A stretch of 64,000 bases of DNA from the NCBI GenBank assembly GCA_026129905.1, contig JAHCHE010000005.1, positions 124,001-188,000 of the forward strand, read 5' to 3'. Below are positions 16,389 to 25,173 of the stretch, piece after piece. The DNA is from Bryobacteraceae bacterium (GTDB taxonomy: Bacteria; Acidobacteriota; Terriglobia; Bryobacterales; Bryobacteraceae). Position 1 is the first letter of the stretch. Every line of letters begins with the position of its first letter. A model generated the notes under the pieces. It made no database searches and was not told where the DNA came from. It saw only the letters and a program-made list of their open reading frames with translations. Position numbers and translations under genes: made by a program.

Positions 16389-17039
16389 TCCGCGCGCCAG
16401 GCGGCCAAGCCAGACGTCGAGGCGAGCGTCGAGGAAGTTGGCGATCTGGAAATCGGCGCCGTCGAGCCGGGGAGTGGTGGTCGAGACGCCGATCACCGCC
16501 CCGGCGCCGGCGGCGCGCGCGGCGCGGACGCCGACATCGGAGTCTTCGAAAATCACGCATTCCGAGGGGGTCGCGCCGAGGGCTTCGGCGGTTCGCAGAT
16601 AGATCTCCGGATCGGGCTTGGGGTGGCTGACCTGGGCGGCGTCCAGAACCGCCTTGAAGTACGGAAGCAGGCCCGCGCCTTCGAGGATGAAGCGCACGTT
16701 GGCGGGTTCGGCGTTGGACGCGAGGCCGATGGGGACGTGGCGCGTCCGGCGGCAGAAGTCGACCACGCCGGGCACCAGAAATTCCGCCAGGCGCGGCGCC
16801 ATCAGTCCGCGGTAAAGCACTTCCTTGGCGGCGCCGTGACGGAAGATCTCGTCGTCGGTCAGGCCGTCGCCGAAGAATCCGCGGACGATGTCGGCGTTGT
16901 GCTTGCCGAGCATCGCCGCTTCGACGGCTTTGAGGTCGCGGTGAATGCCGTGGCGGCGAAGATATTCGAGCCACGCCTGATTGTGCAGCGGCGTGGAGTG
17001 AATCACCACGCCGTCCATGTCGAGGATGTAGGCAAGCAT
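16386..17039 (-). CDS. HAD-superfamily hydrolase, beta-phosphoglucomutase-like
   Basis: The protein of 217 residues has the HAD motifs in order: DMDGVVIHS (nucleophile and acid Asp at the N-terminus), a helical cap, LASNAEPANV (motif II Ser/Asn), KPDPEIYLRTAEALG (motif III Lys) and IFEDSDVGVRAARAAGA (motif IV). This arrangement is that of the beta-phosphoglucomutase/phosphatase group acting on sugar phosphates. The start at ATG 17039 lies 5 bases after the aspartate kinase stop; a longer open frame upstream overlaps that gene and is not used. Phosphatase or mutase activity cannot be separated by eye. Confidence 0.88.
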   Translation of the reverse strand: MLAYILDMDGVVIHSTPLHNQAWLEYLRRHGIHRDLKAVEAAMLGKHNADIVRGFFGDGLTDDEIFRHGAAKEVLYRGLMAPRLAEFLVPGVVDFCRRTRHVPIGLASNAEPANVRFILEGAGLLPYFKAVLDAAQVSHPKPDPEIYLRTAEALGATPSECVIFEDSDVGVRAARAAGAGAVIGVSTTTPRLDGADFQIANFLDARLDVWLGRLARG

Positions 17040-17044
17040 GGGGG

Positions 17045-18490
17045 TCAGGCGGGGCGCACGTTGACCTTTTCGGCCATGCGGCATTCTGCGTGAACGGCCT
17101 GCACGGCCTTCTCGAGGCCGTCGCGGCGCACGACGATGGCGATGGTCAACTCGCTGGAGCCCTGCGCAATAGCGATGATGTTGACGCTCTGCTTGGAGAT
17201 GGCGTTGAAGACGCCGCCGGCGATGCCGGGCGTTCCCTGCATGCCTTCGCCGACGACGGCCAGCAGTCCGACGTTCTCGTCCACTTCGATGGGCTTGAGG
17301 TAGCCGTGGATGAGTTCCAGCGAAAGACCCGCTTCCAGGGCCTCGACGGCCGTTTCCAATTCCTCTTTGCGGACCAGGAAGCAGAAGCTTTGTTGATAGC
17401 TGGAGCTGGAGAAGGCCAGGACCTCGGTATTCGTGCCGGCGAGCGCTTCCAGCGCCCGGGCCATGACGCGAGCGCCCGAGACGGCGGCGCTGGCGGGGTC
17501 GACGGAGACCAGCGCGACTTTGTTCATGGACGTTACGGCGCGGGCGCCGGGCGCGGCCACCGTGAGGGCGGCGATGCGGGTTCCGGGCTTTTCGGGCGCG
17601 AAGCTGTTCTTGCTCCAGACAGGGATCTGTTTGTCGATGAGCGGGGCGAGCGTACGGGGATGCAGAACCTTGGCGCCGTTATAGGCCAGTTCGGCCGCTT
17701 CCCGGTAGGTCACTTCGTCGAGCACGGCGGCGTCGGGTACCAGCCTTGGGTCCGCCGTCATGATGCCGTCGACGTCGGTCCAGATCCAGAGCTCGGAGGC
17801 GTCGAGGGCGAAAGCCAGGATGGAGGCGGTGAAGTCGGAGCCGCCGCGGCCGAGCGTCGTAGGGTGGCCGTCGACGGTGGCGCCGTTGAAGCCGGTCGCG
17901 ATGGGGATGCGGCCTGCCTCGACAGCGGGCAGGAGCCGGCCGCGCGCCTTCTCGCGCGTGGGGTCCATCACCGGGGAGGCGCTGCCGAAAACCGCATCGG
18001 TGACGATGACCTCCTCGCAGTTGACGGCCTCGGCGGGGACGCCCTCCGATTCCAGGTACGCCGCCATCAGAACCGAGGACAGGTGCTCGCCGACCGCGAT
18101 CCCTTCGTCCACCGAACGCGGCGGCCTCTCGCCCAGCATGAGCATCCCGAAAGCGATGCGCTGAAAGCGGCCGATAGCGGCCTGCATCGCGTCGAGCGCG
18201 GCCTGCTGGGCGCCGGGCGGCAGCAGAGCGCAGCAGGTATCGACGTGCTTCGTCTCGAGGGCGCGGAGTTTCGCCTCCATGCCCTCGCGATCGCCGACTT
18301 CGGCGCGCTTGAGGGTGTCGATCAGAAGGTCGGTTACCCCCGACATGGCGGAAACGACGACCACAACGGGCCGAGTTTTTCGCGCGTCGGCGGAGATTCG
18401 GGCGGCCGCCCGGATCCGGTCGGCCGAACCCATGCTGGTCCCGCCGAATTTCATCACTAGCAAATCGTTCAACGGATTAGGTCCTTTCAC
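17045..18490 (-). CDS. lysC: Aspartate kinase, monofunctional with two ACT domains
   Basis: The enzyme phosphorylates L-aspartate, the first step toward lysine, threonine and methionine. Of its 481 residues, the N-terminal kinase domain begins [15 protein letters not shown] and includes [21 protein letters not shown] and [17 protein letters not shown]. The C-terminal 170 residues carry two ACT repeats ([17 protein letters not shown] and [19 protein letters not shown]) for feedback inhibition. The size and ACT layout are of the LysC/AK III type, with no homoserine dehydrogenase fused. Start GTG 18490 overlaps the cytidylate kinase stop as GTGA, implying translational coupling; ATG 18457 is an alternative. 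Confidence 0.93.
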   Translation of the reverse strand: MKGPNPLNDLLVMKFGGTSMGSADRIRAAARISADARKTRPVVVVVSAMSGVTDLLIDTLKRAEVGDREGMEAKLRALETKHVDTCCALLPPGAQQAALDAMQAAIGRFQRIAFGMLMLGERPPRSVDEGIAVGEHLSSVLMAAYLESEGVPAEAVNCEEVIVTDAVFGSASPVMDPTREKARGRLLPAVEAGRIPIATGFNGATVDGHPTTLGRGGSDFTASILAFALDASELWIWTDVDGIMTADPRLVPDAAVLDEVTYREAAELAYNGAKVLHPRTLAPLIDKQIPVWSKNSFAPEKPGTRIAALTVAAPGARAVTSMNKVALVSVDPASAAVSGARVMARALEALAGTNTEVLAFSSSSYQQSFCFLVRKEELETAVEALEAGLSLELIHGYLKPIEVDENVGLLAVVGEGMQGTPGIAGGVFNAISKQSVNIIAIAQGSSELTIAIVVRRDGLEKAVQAVHAECRMAEKVNVRPA

Positions 18491-19599
18491 GTGCGCTGGC
18501 GCACGAGGGTAACAATGGCTTCCTCAACCTCGTCGAGGGACAGGCCGGTCGTATCGAGATACGCGGCGTTCGGGGCTCGGACGAGGGGAGAATCGGAGCG
18601 GCCGCTGTCGCGCGCGTCGCGTTCGCGCATGTCGCGCGCGACCTGGTCGAGCGTCATATCCCGCCCCCGCTCGTGGAGTTCGCGGAGGCGTCGGCGGGCG
18701 CGGGTGTCGGGGTCGGCGTCAAGGTAGACCTTGACTTCGGCATCGGGGAACACGACCGATCCGATGTCGCGCCCCTCCATCACCACGCCGCCGGCGGCGC
18801 CCATGCGGCGCTGCTTTTCGACCAGGGCGCGGCGGACGCCGGGAATGGCGGAGACCCGTGACGCGAGGTCCGAGACTTCGTGAGCGCGGATAGCCTGAGT
18901 GACGTCCTGGCCGTCGAGGAGCACCTGGTCCGGGGCGGTTCGGAGCTCGATGCCGGCGTCGCGCGCGAGGCGCTCCACCTCCGCGTCACCGAGCGGCGCG
19001 GCAGTCCGCAAGACCAGCAGGCCCACCGCGCGGTACATCGCGCCGGTATCGATGTAGAGAAAGCCCAAACGCGCGGCGAGGCGGCGCGCAATCGTGCTTT
19101 TACCGGCGCCGGCGGGACCGTCGATGGCGATAACCGGGCGCCGGACAGCCGTCAGAGGATTCACAGCAAACATATAGTCCGCTACGGGCCTGCCGCCAAT
19201 CAAGTGTTCCTGGATGATGCGCTCGAGAACCTCGGGCGTAGCCGAGTGATACCAGATGCCATCGGGATAGACGACGGCGATGGGACCATTGCGGCAGATA
19301 CGGAGGCAGTTGGCTTTCGTGCGGTAGACGCAATCGTCGCCGGCGGTGAGGCCAAGTTGTTGCAGGCGCTTCTTCAGGTAGTCCCAGGCGGGTAGGTTAA
19401 CTTCCTTGGAGGCGCATTCCGGCTTGGTCTGGTCCGCGCAGAGGAAGATGTGGCGGCGGAGCCGGCCGACGCCGAGCGAGGAGGCGAGACGCGCCAGTTC
19501 GGAGTTCGGGGCGCCAGAGGTTGACGGCGCCGGGTCCGAGGTGGATTCATCCGCCGATTCGGGAAGCGCCGGCTCGGCCGGGGCGTTGTCCTGATTCAT
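18487..19599 (-). CDS. cmk: Fusion of [2Fe-2S] thioredoxin-like ferredoxin domain with cytidylate kinase
   Basis: A single 370-residue frame. Residues 1-45 are an Ala/Ser/Pro-rich tail. Residues 48-146 match the thioredoxin-like [2Fe-2S] ferredoxins: candidate cluster ligands C54, C62, C98 and C102, followed by [13 protein letters not shown] and [12 protein letters not shown], wording very close to the Aquifex/Azotobacter ferredoxin fold. Residues 156-370 are a complete (d)CMP kinase: P-loop GPAGAGKST at about 161, [27 protein letters not shown] and the DRxxRxDSxPL-type segment [14 protein letters not shown]. The kinase converts CMP or dCMP to the diphosphate. The ferredoxin part may sense redox state or oxygen, which is inference. 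The stop overlaps the aspartate kinase start (GTGA). Confidence 0.9.
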   Translation of the reverse strand: MNQDNAPAEPALPESADESTSDPAPSTSGAPNSELARLASSLGVGRLRRHIFLCADQTKPECASKEVNLPAWDYLKKRLQQLGLTAGDDCVYRTKANCLRICRNGPIAVVYPDGIWYHSATPEVLERIIQEHLIGGRPVADYMFAVNPLTAVRRPVIAIDGPAGAGKSTIARRLAARLGFLYIDTGAMYRAVGLLVLRTAAPLGDAEVERLARDAGIELRTAPDQVLLDGQDVTQAIRAHEVSDLASRVSAIPGVRRALVEKQRRMGAAGGVVMEGRDIGSVVFPDAEVKVYLDADPDTRARRRLRELHERGRDMTLDQVARDMRERDARDSGRSDSPLVRAPNAAYLDTTGLSLDEVEEAIVTLVRQRT

Positions 19600-19630
19600 T
19601 CGGCCATTGGGTCCCTACAATGTTAGTGAG

Positions 19631-20005
19631 ATGACGGCCCGGGAATTCGACGAAATTGTGGAGCGCGCCGTGCGCAAAATTCCGCGCCGCTTCCGCAGCC
19701 GGCTTCACAACGTCGTCTTTCTGGTCGAGCCGGAGGGCCCGGACCCGAGGCTGCTCGGCCTTTACCACGGCCGGCCGCTGACGCATCGCAGCGTCGTCGA
19801 GAGCTTTCAGCTTCCGGACCAGATCACGATCTACCAGAAGCCGCATGAGCGCCTCGCCCGAGACCGGCATCACCTCGAAAAACTCGTCGAAGATACAGTA
19901 TGGCACGAGGTGGCGCACTACTTCGGAATGGACGAAGGGCAGGTGCGCCGAGCGGAGCGGCGGCGAGCGAGGCTGGACCGGGAACGGCCGCGGAGCGAGA
20001 GGTAG
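19631..20005 (+). CDS. Minimal zincin-like metallopeptidase family protein
   Basis: The 124-residue protein begins MTAREFDEIVERAVRKIP and ends with the zinc-site motif DTVWHEVAHYFGMDEGQVR, giving HExxH plus a downstream Asp. This matches the small PF06262-type 'possible zinc metallopeptidase' family, which acts in the cytoplasm on unknown substrates. A TACAAT box at 19616-19621 lies 9 bases before ATG 19631, so the leader is very short or absent. An upstream in-frame TTG at 19607 is less likely. It is divergent from the ferredoxin-cytidylate kinase gene and ends at a strong hairpin. Confidence 0.85.
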   Translation: MTAREFDEIVERAVRKIPRRFRSRLHNVVFLVEPEGPDPRLLGLYHGRPLTHRSVVESFQLPDQITIYQKPHERLARDRHHLEKLVEDTVWHEVAHYFGMDEGQVRRAERRRARLDRERPRSER

Positions 20006-20006
20006 T

Positions 20007-20037
20007 TACTTCCTGGCGATTTTTGCGCCAGGAAGTA
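20007..20037. terminator. Bidirectional terminator hairpin
   Basis: A perfect 12-bp stem (TACTTCCTGGCG at 20007-20018 paired with 20026-20037) has the 7-base T-rich loop ATTTTTG. It begins 2 bases after the metallopeptidase stop and lies 40 bases before the glycosyltransferase stop on the other strand, so it can serve both convergent units. There is no long T tract. Confidence 0.65.
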
Positions 20038-20076
20038 GTTAGAGAGATTGCGGCGGAAGAGGGCGGGCCGGAATGA

Positions 20077-21270
20077 TCAGTCGAGCGATTCGTCCCGCAA
20101 TTGGCGGTACAGCATCTCATAGCGCCGCGCTACGTGCTCGATCGAGTATTCCTCCCGAACGCTCTCGCGGCCGGCCGCGCCCAACTTCGCGCGCCAAGCC
20201 GGGTCCTCCAAGAGGCGGTTAAGTTCTCGCGCGACTGCCTGCTCGTCGTCCACGGGCACGCGAATGCCGTTCACGCCGTGCTCTATCAACTGACTCATCG
20301 CCGGAATATCGGTTACCAGCGAGGGAAGACCCACCGCCATTGCCTCAATGAGCGAGCACGGGATGCCCTCCTCCGAGGAAACCAGGGCGAAGACATCGCT
20401 CGCCTGAAGCCATTGTCGAACCCGCTCCGTTCCCGCCATTCCCGCAAGTACGACCCTGCTTTCCAGACCGGCCTCACGGATGCGCTCCACCACCTCGGGG
20501 CGGGCCGGTCCGTCGCCGACCAGGATCAGCTTTGCCGAGGGCCGCCGTGGCGCGAGCCGGGCGAAACCCGCCACAAGCAGCGACAGCCTCTTGCTCGGTA
20601 CGAAGCGTCCAGTGAACACCACAACGCCGGCATCGGCCGCCAAGCCGAGTTCCCGGCGAAGGCGCCGCCGTTCCTCGGCGTCGCAGGGGCGGAAATCCGC
20701 CGGATCCACCTCGCACGGGAGCGTGACGATTCTGTCGGGGGAAACGCCCAGCTCAGTAAACTCCCGCACCATGGCGGGGTTCAGCGCGATTACCCGGCTG
20801 GAGAACCGGCGCAGCACGCGCAGTTCGAGCCGACCGACAGCCGTCGCTTCCAGTTCCCGCAAGTCCCCGCTGCCGCCAAACATCGTGACGGTCCCCTTGC
20901 CGAGGAAGCGAGCCAGCGGCAAACCGATCAGCACCTGCAAGCCGCCGAGCAGGAAATGAGCGATGTCGTACGTGCGCCGGTCCTTCAACAGCGTCCAAGC
21001 CACGTTGAGCGCGAAAACCCGCCCGCGCCACGAGGAGGGCCATCTCGATCCGAAGGCCCGAACCGGTGTTCCACGAGCGTCGATCCAGCGCTCGGCTGCA
21101 GGCATCGGATCCCCTCCGGAACACAACACGCGCACGGAATGCCCATGGGCGAGCAAGGCTCCGGCGAGTCTCTGGCCGTGAATCTCGGCGCCGCCCACGA
21201 CAGGCGGAAAGAAATACGAGATCAGGATTACCGAAACCGGCCATTCGATGCCGGTTGAGCCGGTGGTCAT
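20077..21270 (-). CDS. GT4-family glycosyltransferase
   Basis: The 397-residue enzyme has a GT-B fold. The N-terminal domain opens with ILISYFFPPVVGGAEIHGQRLAGAL, containing the acceptor-side GG loop. The C-terminal domain has VVFTGRFVPSKRL and the donor-binding E-x7-E motif in SSEEGIPCSLIEAMAVGLP. Such retaining enzymes transfer a sugar from a nucleotide donor to a lipid, polysaccharide or natural-product acceptor. ATG 21270 overlaps the stop of the SIR2-fold gene as ATGA. It is the last gene of the methyltransferase/SIR2/GT operon. The sugar and acceptor are unknown. Confidence 0.93.
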   Translation of the reverse strand: MTTGSTGIEWPVSVILISYFFPPVVGGAEIHGQRLAGALLAHGHSVRVLCSGGDPMPAAERWIDARGTPVRAFGSRWPSSWRGRVFALNVAWTLLKDRRTYDIAHFLLGGLQVLIGLPLARFLGKGTVTMFGGSGDLRELEATAVGRLELRVLRRFSSRVIALNPAMVREFTELGVSPDRIVTLPCEVDPADFRPCDAEERRRLRRELGLAADAGVVVFTGRFVPSKRLSLLVAGFARLAPRRPSAKLILVGDGPARPEVVERIREAGLESRVVLAGMAGTERVRQWLQASDVFALVSSEEGIPCSLIEAMAVGLPSLVTDIPAMSQLIEHGVNGIRVPVDDEQAVARELNRLLEDPAWRAKLGAAGRESVREEYSIEHVARRYEMLYRQLRDESLD

Positions 21271-22547
21271 GTCACAGGCGCGGCAACGTTGGCTGCGACG
21301 GGAGCGGCATCCTGGCCGAGGGCGGCGTGAAGACGCGCCATCGCCTCGCCCGCCGGAAGCCGTACGAACAAATCCTGGTTCTGCGGCGCCTCGACCGGAT
21401 AGGGAATGGCCGATCCGTCCGGAGCTATATAACGTTCGGGATCGATGAAAATCACCCGAAGTCCGAGCTCCCGCGCCCGGATCTGGGCGAGCCTCCGGTC
21501 CGCGTGCACCCCGATCACCAGGAGCGACTTTGCGCGCGGGTCGAATTCGATCTGACGCAGAAGGGAGTCCTTCATGCAAGTGAAATAGGGTTCTGTGTCG
21601 TAGCGCCGAAGCGACATCTCGTCCACCCCGGCCTCTGCGCACAGACAGTCGAAGTTGTTGGTGATGAACGGTCCCACGAACCATCGCCGACGCCAGAGGT
21701 CGTGGGCCTGGCGGTAGAACGGCGTCGGCTCAGCGACGATGCATGCCCGGTAAATCGCGGTCATCTCCCGGTATTTCTCCTCCGGCGTTGAGAACAGGCC
21801 GAGGATCGAGTCCTCCTCCGCACGGAACACGAACGAGAAGTCCGCTTTCGAGACTCCGTAGATCTTGTGCAGCGTCGACAAGTGGGGTATGCCCGCCTCC
21901 GTCGAAGGCCCGCATCCCAGCTCCAATTGCGCCGGCAGATGCTCGACAATCTGCTCCGGCTCGACCATCGTCGGCGAGCCTTTCGGCAGGATCGCTCGAA
22001 GACCGACATCATAGAACCACCGCCAAGGCCGCTCGATCAGACCGTCGGGCAACTCGTAGGCCGCCGTCTGCACGCGAAACTCAAGGTGTTGGTGCGTCGG
22101 CGGTAACGCGTTGCCTCTTCGCTCATCCTCAGGGTGCGTAGGCCAGAGCCGCATCGCGGCGACGAGGTCTCCGCGACGCCATTCCTCGAAGCCCGACTTC
22201 CATCCGGACATTTTCCATCCGCCGAAAGCCAGACTGGCGTGGATCGCCTCCCAGTAGGGACCAACCTCCTCGTCAACGCTGGTCAGGTTCAGTGAAAGGT
22301 ATGCGTTGCGAAGGACGAACGAGCGTCCGTCGAGGTCGTACTCGTCGTAGAAGTGGATGAGCCTGCGCCGCCTGTCGCCGGGATGTTTCCACCCTGAAAG
22401 CGCGGCATTGGCGGGATCCTGGTGGCGGCGCCAGATCGACTCAGTCCATTTCCGATGCCAGCCGGAGCGGTCGCTGTTCATATGCCGGTGGAATCGATCC
22501 TGTTGCCTGGGAGTCAACTCTTCGATCAGGACAAATGGGAACTTCAT
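21267..22547 (-). CDS. SIR2-fold protein with novel N-terminal domain
   Basis: The protein has 426 residues. The C-terminal half shows a Rossmann-like sirtuin pattern. LELGCGPSTEAGIP at 208-221 corresponds to the GAGxSxxSGIP NAD loop. FITNNFDCLCAEAG at 294-307 corresponds to TQNxDxLHxxAG, with Asn298 and Asp300 kept. SLLVIGVHADRR at 341-352 and LRVIFIDPE at 363-371 correspond to the later NAD-binding strands. The catalytic His-Gly segment and the zinc-ribbon cysteines of true deacetylases are not seen. Residues 1-200, rich in Trp and Arg, match nothing I know. ATG 22547 and the stop both overlap neighbours by ATGA. NAD binding or hydrolysis is inference; sequence-only recognition is moderate. 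Confidence 0.7.
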   Translation of the reverse strand: MKFPFVLIEELTPRQQDRFHRHMNSDRSGWHRKWTESIWRRHQDPANAALSGWKHPGDRRRRLIHFYDEYDLDGRSFVLRNAYLSLNLTSVDEEVGPYWEAIHASLAFGGWKMSGWKSGFEEWRRGDLVAAMRLWPTHPEDERRGNALPPTHQHLEFRVQTAAYELPDGLIERPWRWFYDVGLRAILPKGSPTMVEPEQIVEHLPAQLELGCGPSTEAGIPHLSTLHKIYGVSKADFSFVFRAEEDSILGLFSTPEEKYREMTAIYRACIVAEPTPFYRQAHDLWRRRWFVGPFITNNFDCLCAEAGVDEMSLRRYDTEPYFTCMKDSLLRQIEFDPRAKSLLVIGVHADRRLAQIRARELGLRVIFIDPERYIAPDGSAIPYPVEAPQNQDLFVRLPAGEAMARLHAALGQDAAPVAANVAAPVT

Positions 22548-23677
22548 GGCTTCTTCTCCGCAAGAACGATCAGATCCGGACCTTGCAGCGTGTCGTCCAC
22601 CCAGACCAGTTCTTCCCGCGTCAGGAAGCCGGCCAGAAGCTGTACGCTGCATTCCGTTTTCGCCGCCACGATCCGGAATCCGGCGTTCGTCAGCAGAACT
22701 TCCAGCGACCGCCGCGAAAACAGATGCAGGTGATCACTGCGAAACGAGCGGTATGAGCCGCCGAACGCACGAATTTCAAGCGCGTCCATGCTGGGGAGCA
22801 TCAGCGCCAACAGGCCGCCAGGGGCCAGAACTTCACGCGCGCCGCCGATCTCGGCTGCCGGATCATCGACATGCTCAAGCACGAATTGGTAGAGCGCCAA
22901 ATCCTGCGAACCGGGCGACACCGCCCCGGCGGCAAGAGCTTCGCGCAGTGTCCCGGCGAAGGTCGACATGCCGTACAGACGCCTGGCCATCTCAACGGCA
23001 TGTGGGTTCAGATCGACCCCGAAGGTGATACAGCCGAGATTTTCGGCTGCCCTCCGCGTGTAGCCAAAGCCGCTGCCAACCTCCAGTATCCGTTTCGGCG
23101 CCCGTCCGAGTCTCGCGGCGATCCAGCGAATGACCTCCGCGCCCCGCCTTTCCCGATACTCGCGTTCGCCGCTGTAATCGGAATACCCGGCCCCGTCCAT
23201 GCCTTGGCTTGTATAGTAAGAGGCGGCCGCATACACGTCCGGAGCGGCCATCCCCACCAGCAAAGAACCGTGACCGCACCCCGCACACCGTCCGTAGATA
23301 AGCGGTGGTTTTTCGTTCCCGATCCGGCGGGCGTACTTCGGCTCCGCGGCGCCGTCGCCGCAGATGCGGCAGCGCTCCCAGGTCTCCGCCGAATTGGAAG
23401 CTTCTGCGGGAACCTGGAGATTGTACGGGGAATAACGGTCAAACGCCGCGCCCAGGGTCCGGACGCGCAGGCCGACATCGCGGCACTCGGGGTTCCACAG
23501 CCGCCCGTATTCCCGAGTGACGCTGCGCCAGGTCTCAGCGTCGATCCGCAGCACCCGCAGAATCGAAGAGACGTGCTCTTCCGGATCGTCGTAGCGGAGA
23601 GCACCATCCTTGGTGATTGTCCAACGCGCCACCCTGCCGCTCCCGTCCCTCCGATTAGAATCCGTCGATCCAATCAT
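22544..23677 (-). CDS. Class I SAM-dependent methyltransferase with zinc-ribbon
   Basis: The 377-residue protein has three parts. Residues 1-100 are an unfamiliar N-terminal region. At 103-134 there is a four-cysteine ribbon (CRIC and CAGC, C103/C106/C131/C134), as in the C- and N-methyltransferases of unusual-sugar and polyketide pathways. From about 195 there is a Rossmann methyltransferase domain with ILEVGSGFGYTRRAAE (SAM motif I), FGVDLNPHAVEMAR, and YQFVLEHVDDPAAEI. A late HLHLFSRRSLEVLLTNAGF is typical of sugar methyltransferases. ATG 23677 is the only good start. It is the first gene of the operon and its stop overlaps the SIR2-fold gene start by ATGA. Confidence 0.88.
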   Translation of the reverse strand: MIGSTDSNRRDGSGRVARWTITKDGALRYDDPEEHVSSILRVLRIDAETWRSVTREYGRLWNPECRDVGLRVRTLGAAFDRYSPYNLQVPAEASNSAETWERCRICGDGAAEPKYARRIGNEKPPLIYGRCAGCGHGSLLVGMAAPDVYAAASYYTSQGMDGAGYSDYSGEREYRERRGAEVIRWIAARLGRAPKRILEVGSGFGYTRRAAENLGCITFGVDLNPHAVEMARRLYGMSTFAGTLREALAAGAVSPGSQDLALYQFVLEHVDDPAAEIGGAREVLAPGGLLALMLPSMDALEIRAFGGSYRSFRSDHLHLFSRRSLEVLLTNAGFRIVAAKTECSVQLLAGFLTREELVWVDDTLQGPDLIVLAEKKP

Positions 23678-23757
23678 GTCAAGGGGGCCGCCTGGCGCAG
23701 ACCTGTTGTAACGACGCGAGTCTCGAAGGACCGCGAACGGCCGCGAAGGTTAGCGAC

Positions 23758-23816
23758 GGTTGTGGGGCAGGTAGGCCGAAGGCAACCTGCGGCCGATTGG
23801 CAATCGGCCGGCGGCT
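23758..23816. repeat. Dispersed hairpin repeat, copy A
   Basis: This 59-base segment is nearly identical to 59075-59135: both start GGTTGTG, then GGCAGGT, the shared core CCGAAGGCAACCTGCGG, and CCGATTGGC(A/G)ATCGGCC. Two hairpins form: GCAGGT paired with ACCTGC, and the 9-bp GGCCGATTG/CAATCGGCC. It lies between the methyltransferase start and the regulator stop, in the only real gap of that region. Confidence 0.75.
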
Positions 23817-23826
23817 GAACTGCAGG

Positions 23827-25173
23827 TTAGGCGTCTGCCTGGTCCGCGGCGCCGGCCAGCCCGTACTCCTTCAGCCGGTATTGCAGGGTGCGCACGCTGA
23901 TGCCGAGTTGGGCGGCGGTGCGCGTCCGGTTCCCCGCATTGGCGGCGAGCGCGTCCAGGATGACCTGGCGCTCGATATCGCGGAGCTGCACCGGGCGTTC
24001 GGCGGCGGCTGCCAGGGGCAGGTCGGCCGCCTCGATCGCGTCCTCGGAGAGAATAGCCATCCGCTCCATGAGATTCTCCAGCTCCCGGACGTTGCCCGGC
24101 CAGTCGTAGCGCCGGAGAACGTCCTCGGCCTCCGGCGCTATGCGAAGGGGGCGCTTGCCCAGGGAGCGGGCGGCGCGCTCGAGGAAGAAGCGAGCAAGGC
24201 GCAGGGCATCCTCGCCACGATCGCGCAGCGGCGGGATCTCGATGGGAAACATGTTGAGGCGGTAGTAGAGGTCTTCGCGGAACTTGCCGTCCTCCACCTG
24301 CCGCTTGAGGTTGCGATTGGTGGCGGCGATGACCCGCGCGTCGGCGGCGATCTCGCGCGTTCCGCCGACCCGCTCGAACCGGCGCTCCTGAAGCACGCGC
24401 AGCAGCTTTGCCTGAAGATTGCCGTCCAGCTCGCCGATTTCGTCCAGGAACAGCGTTCCGCCGTGCGCGCGCTCGAACCGGCCGACGTGCTGCGCCACCG
24501 CCCCGGTGAACGCCCCCTTCTCATGGCCGAACAGCTCGCTTTCGATCAGGGTGGGGGACAGGGCGGCGCAGTTGACGGCGACGAACACGCGGGCAGTCCG
24601 CAGGCTGTGATTGTGAATGCACCGGGCGACCAGTTCCTTGCCTGTCCCGCTCTCGCCCGTCAGCAGCACCGCCGCATTGGTCGGCGCCACCTTGCGGGCC
24701 AGATCGAGGACCTTCCTCATCCGGTGATCCTCGGCGATGATGTGGCCGCAGTTGAAGCGCGCCGACTGGTCCTCGCGAAACAGCGCGCTTTCGTGTTGGG
24801 AGGTCACCGATTCAAACACCTTCCGCGCCAGCAGCCGCAATTCGTCCGGATTGCCCAGCGGCTTGCCGAGAAAGTCGAAGGCGCCCAGCTTCATCGCCTC
24901 GACGGCCGATGTGACGGTGCCGTAGCCGGTGATGAGGATGACCGGGGTTTGCGGCGCATGCTCGCGCAGCCAGCGCAGGATCTCGATCCCATCGCCATCC
25001 GGCAGTCTGAGGTCCGTGATCACCAGGTCGTACTGCTTGCGGTCGCACAGGTGGAGGGCCACTTGTTTGCCGGAAGCGGCCGTTACCTGGTAGCCTTCGC
25101 CCTTCAGGATGGTCTCCAGCAGCTTGCGAAAGCCGGGATCGTCGTCAACCACCAAAATCTGTTGCGCGTCCAT
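23827..25173 (-). CDS. NtrC-family sigma-54-dependent response regulator
   Basis: The 448-residue activator has three domains. The receiver (1-120) has ILVVDDD, phosphoacceptor Asp in [12 protein letters not shown], Thr in VILITGYG and Lys in FLGKPL. The AAA+ domain (about 140-375) has Walker A GESGTGKE, the sigma-54-contacting GAFTGA loop, Walker [11 protein letters not shown] and sensor/arginine-finger elements. The C-terminal Fis-type helix-turn-helix reads [25 protein letters not shown]. It drives open-complex formation at -24/-12 promoters when phosphorylated. Its start overlaps the upstream kinase gene by 29 bases, so the pair form a two-component operon. No target promoter was identified with certainty. 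Confidence 0.95.
   Translation of the reverse strand: MDAQQILVVDDDPGFRKLLETILKGEGYQVTAASGKQVALHLCDRKQYDLVITDLRLPDGDGIEILRWLREHAPQTPVILITGYGTVTSAVEAMKLGAFDFLGKPLGNPDELRLLARKVFESVTSQHESALFREDQSARFNCGHIIAEDHRMRKVLDLARKVAPTNAAVLLTGESGTGKELVARCIHNHSLRTARVFVAVNCAALSPTLIESELFGHEKGAFTGAVAQHVGRFERAHGGTLFLDEIGELDGNLQAKLLRVLQERRFERVGGTREIAADARVIAATNRNLKRQVEDGKFREDLYYRLNMFPIEIPPLRDRGEDALRLARFFLERAARSLGKRPLRIAPEAEDVLRRYDWPGNVRELENLMERMAILSEDAIEAADLPLAAAAERPVQLRDIERQVILDALAANAGNRTRTAAQLGISVRTLQYRLKEYGLAGAADQADA

Noticed and set aside
17090-18460. 456-codon plus-strand frame opposite aspartate kinase
   Set aside because: It is the complement of a clear kinase gene with intact motifs.
20077-23677. Anti-phage SIR2 defence system of a known type (Thoeris or DSR-like)
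   Set aside because: No TIR protein, nuclease or other known partner is present, and glycosyltransferase/methyltransferase neighbours favour glycan or metabolite modification; left open as a possibility only.
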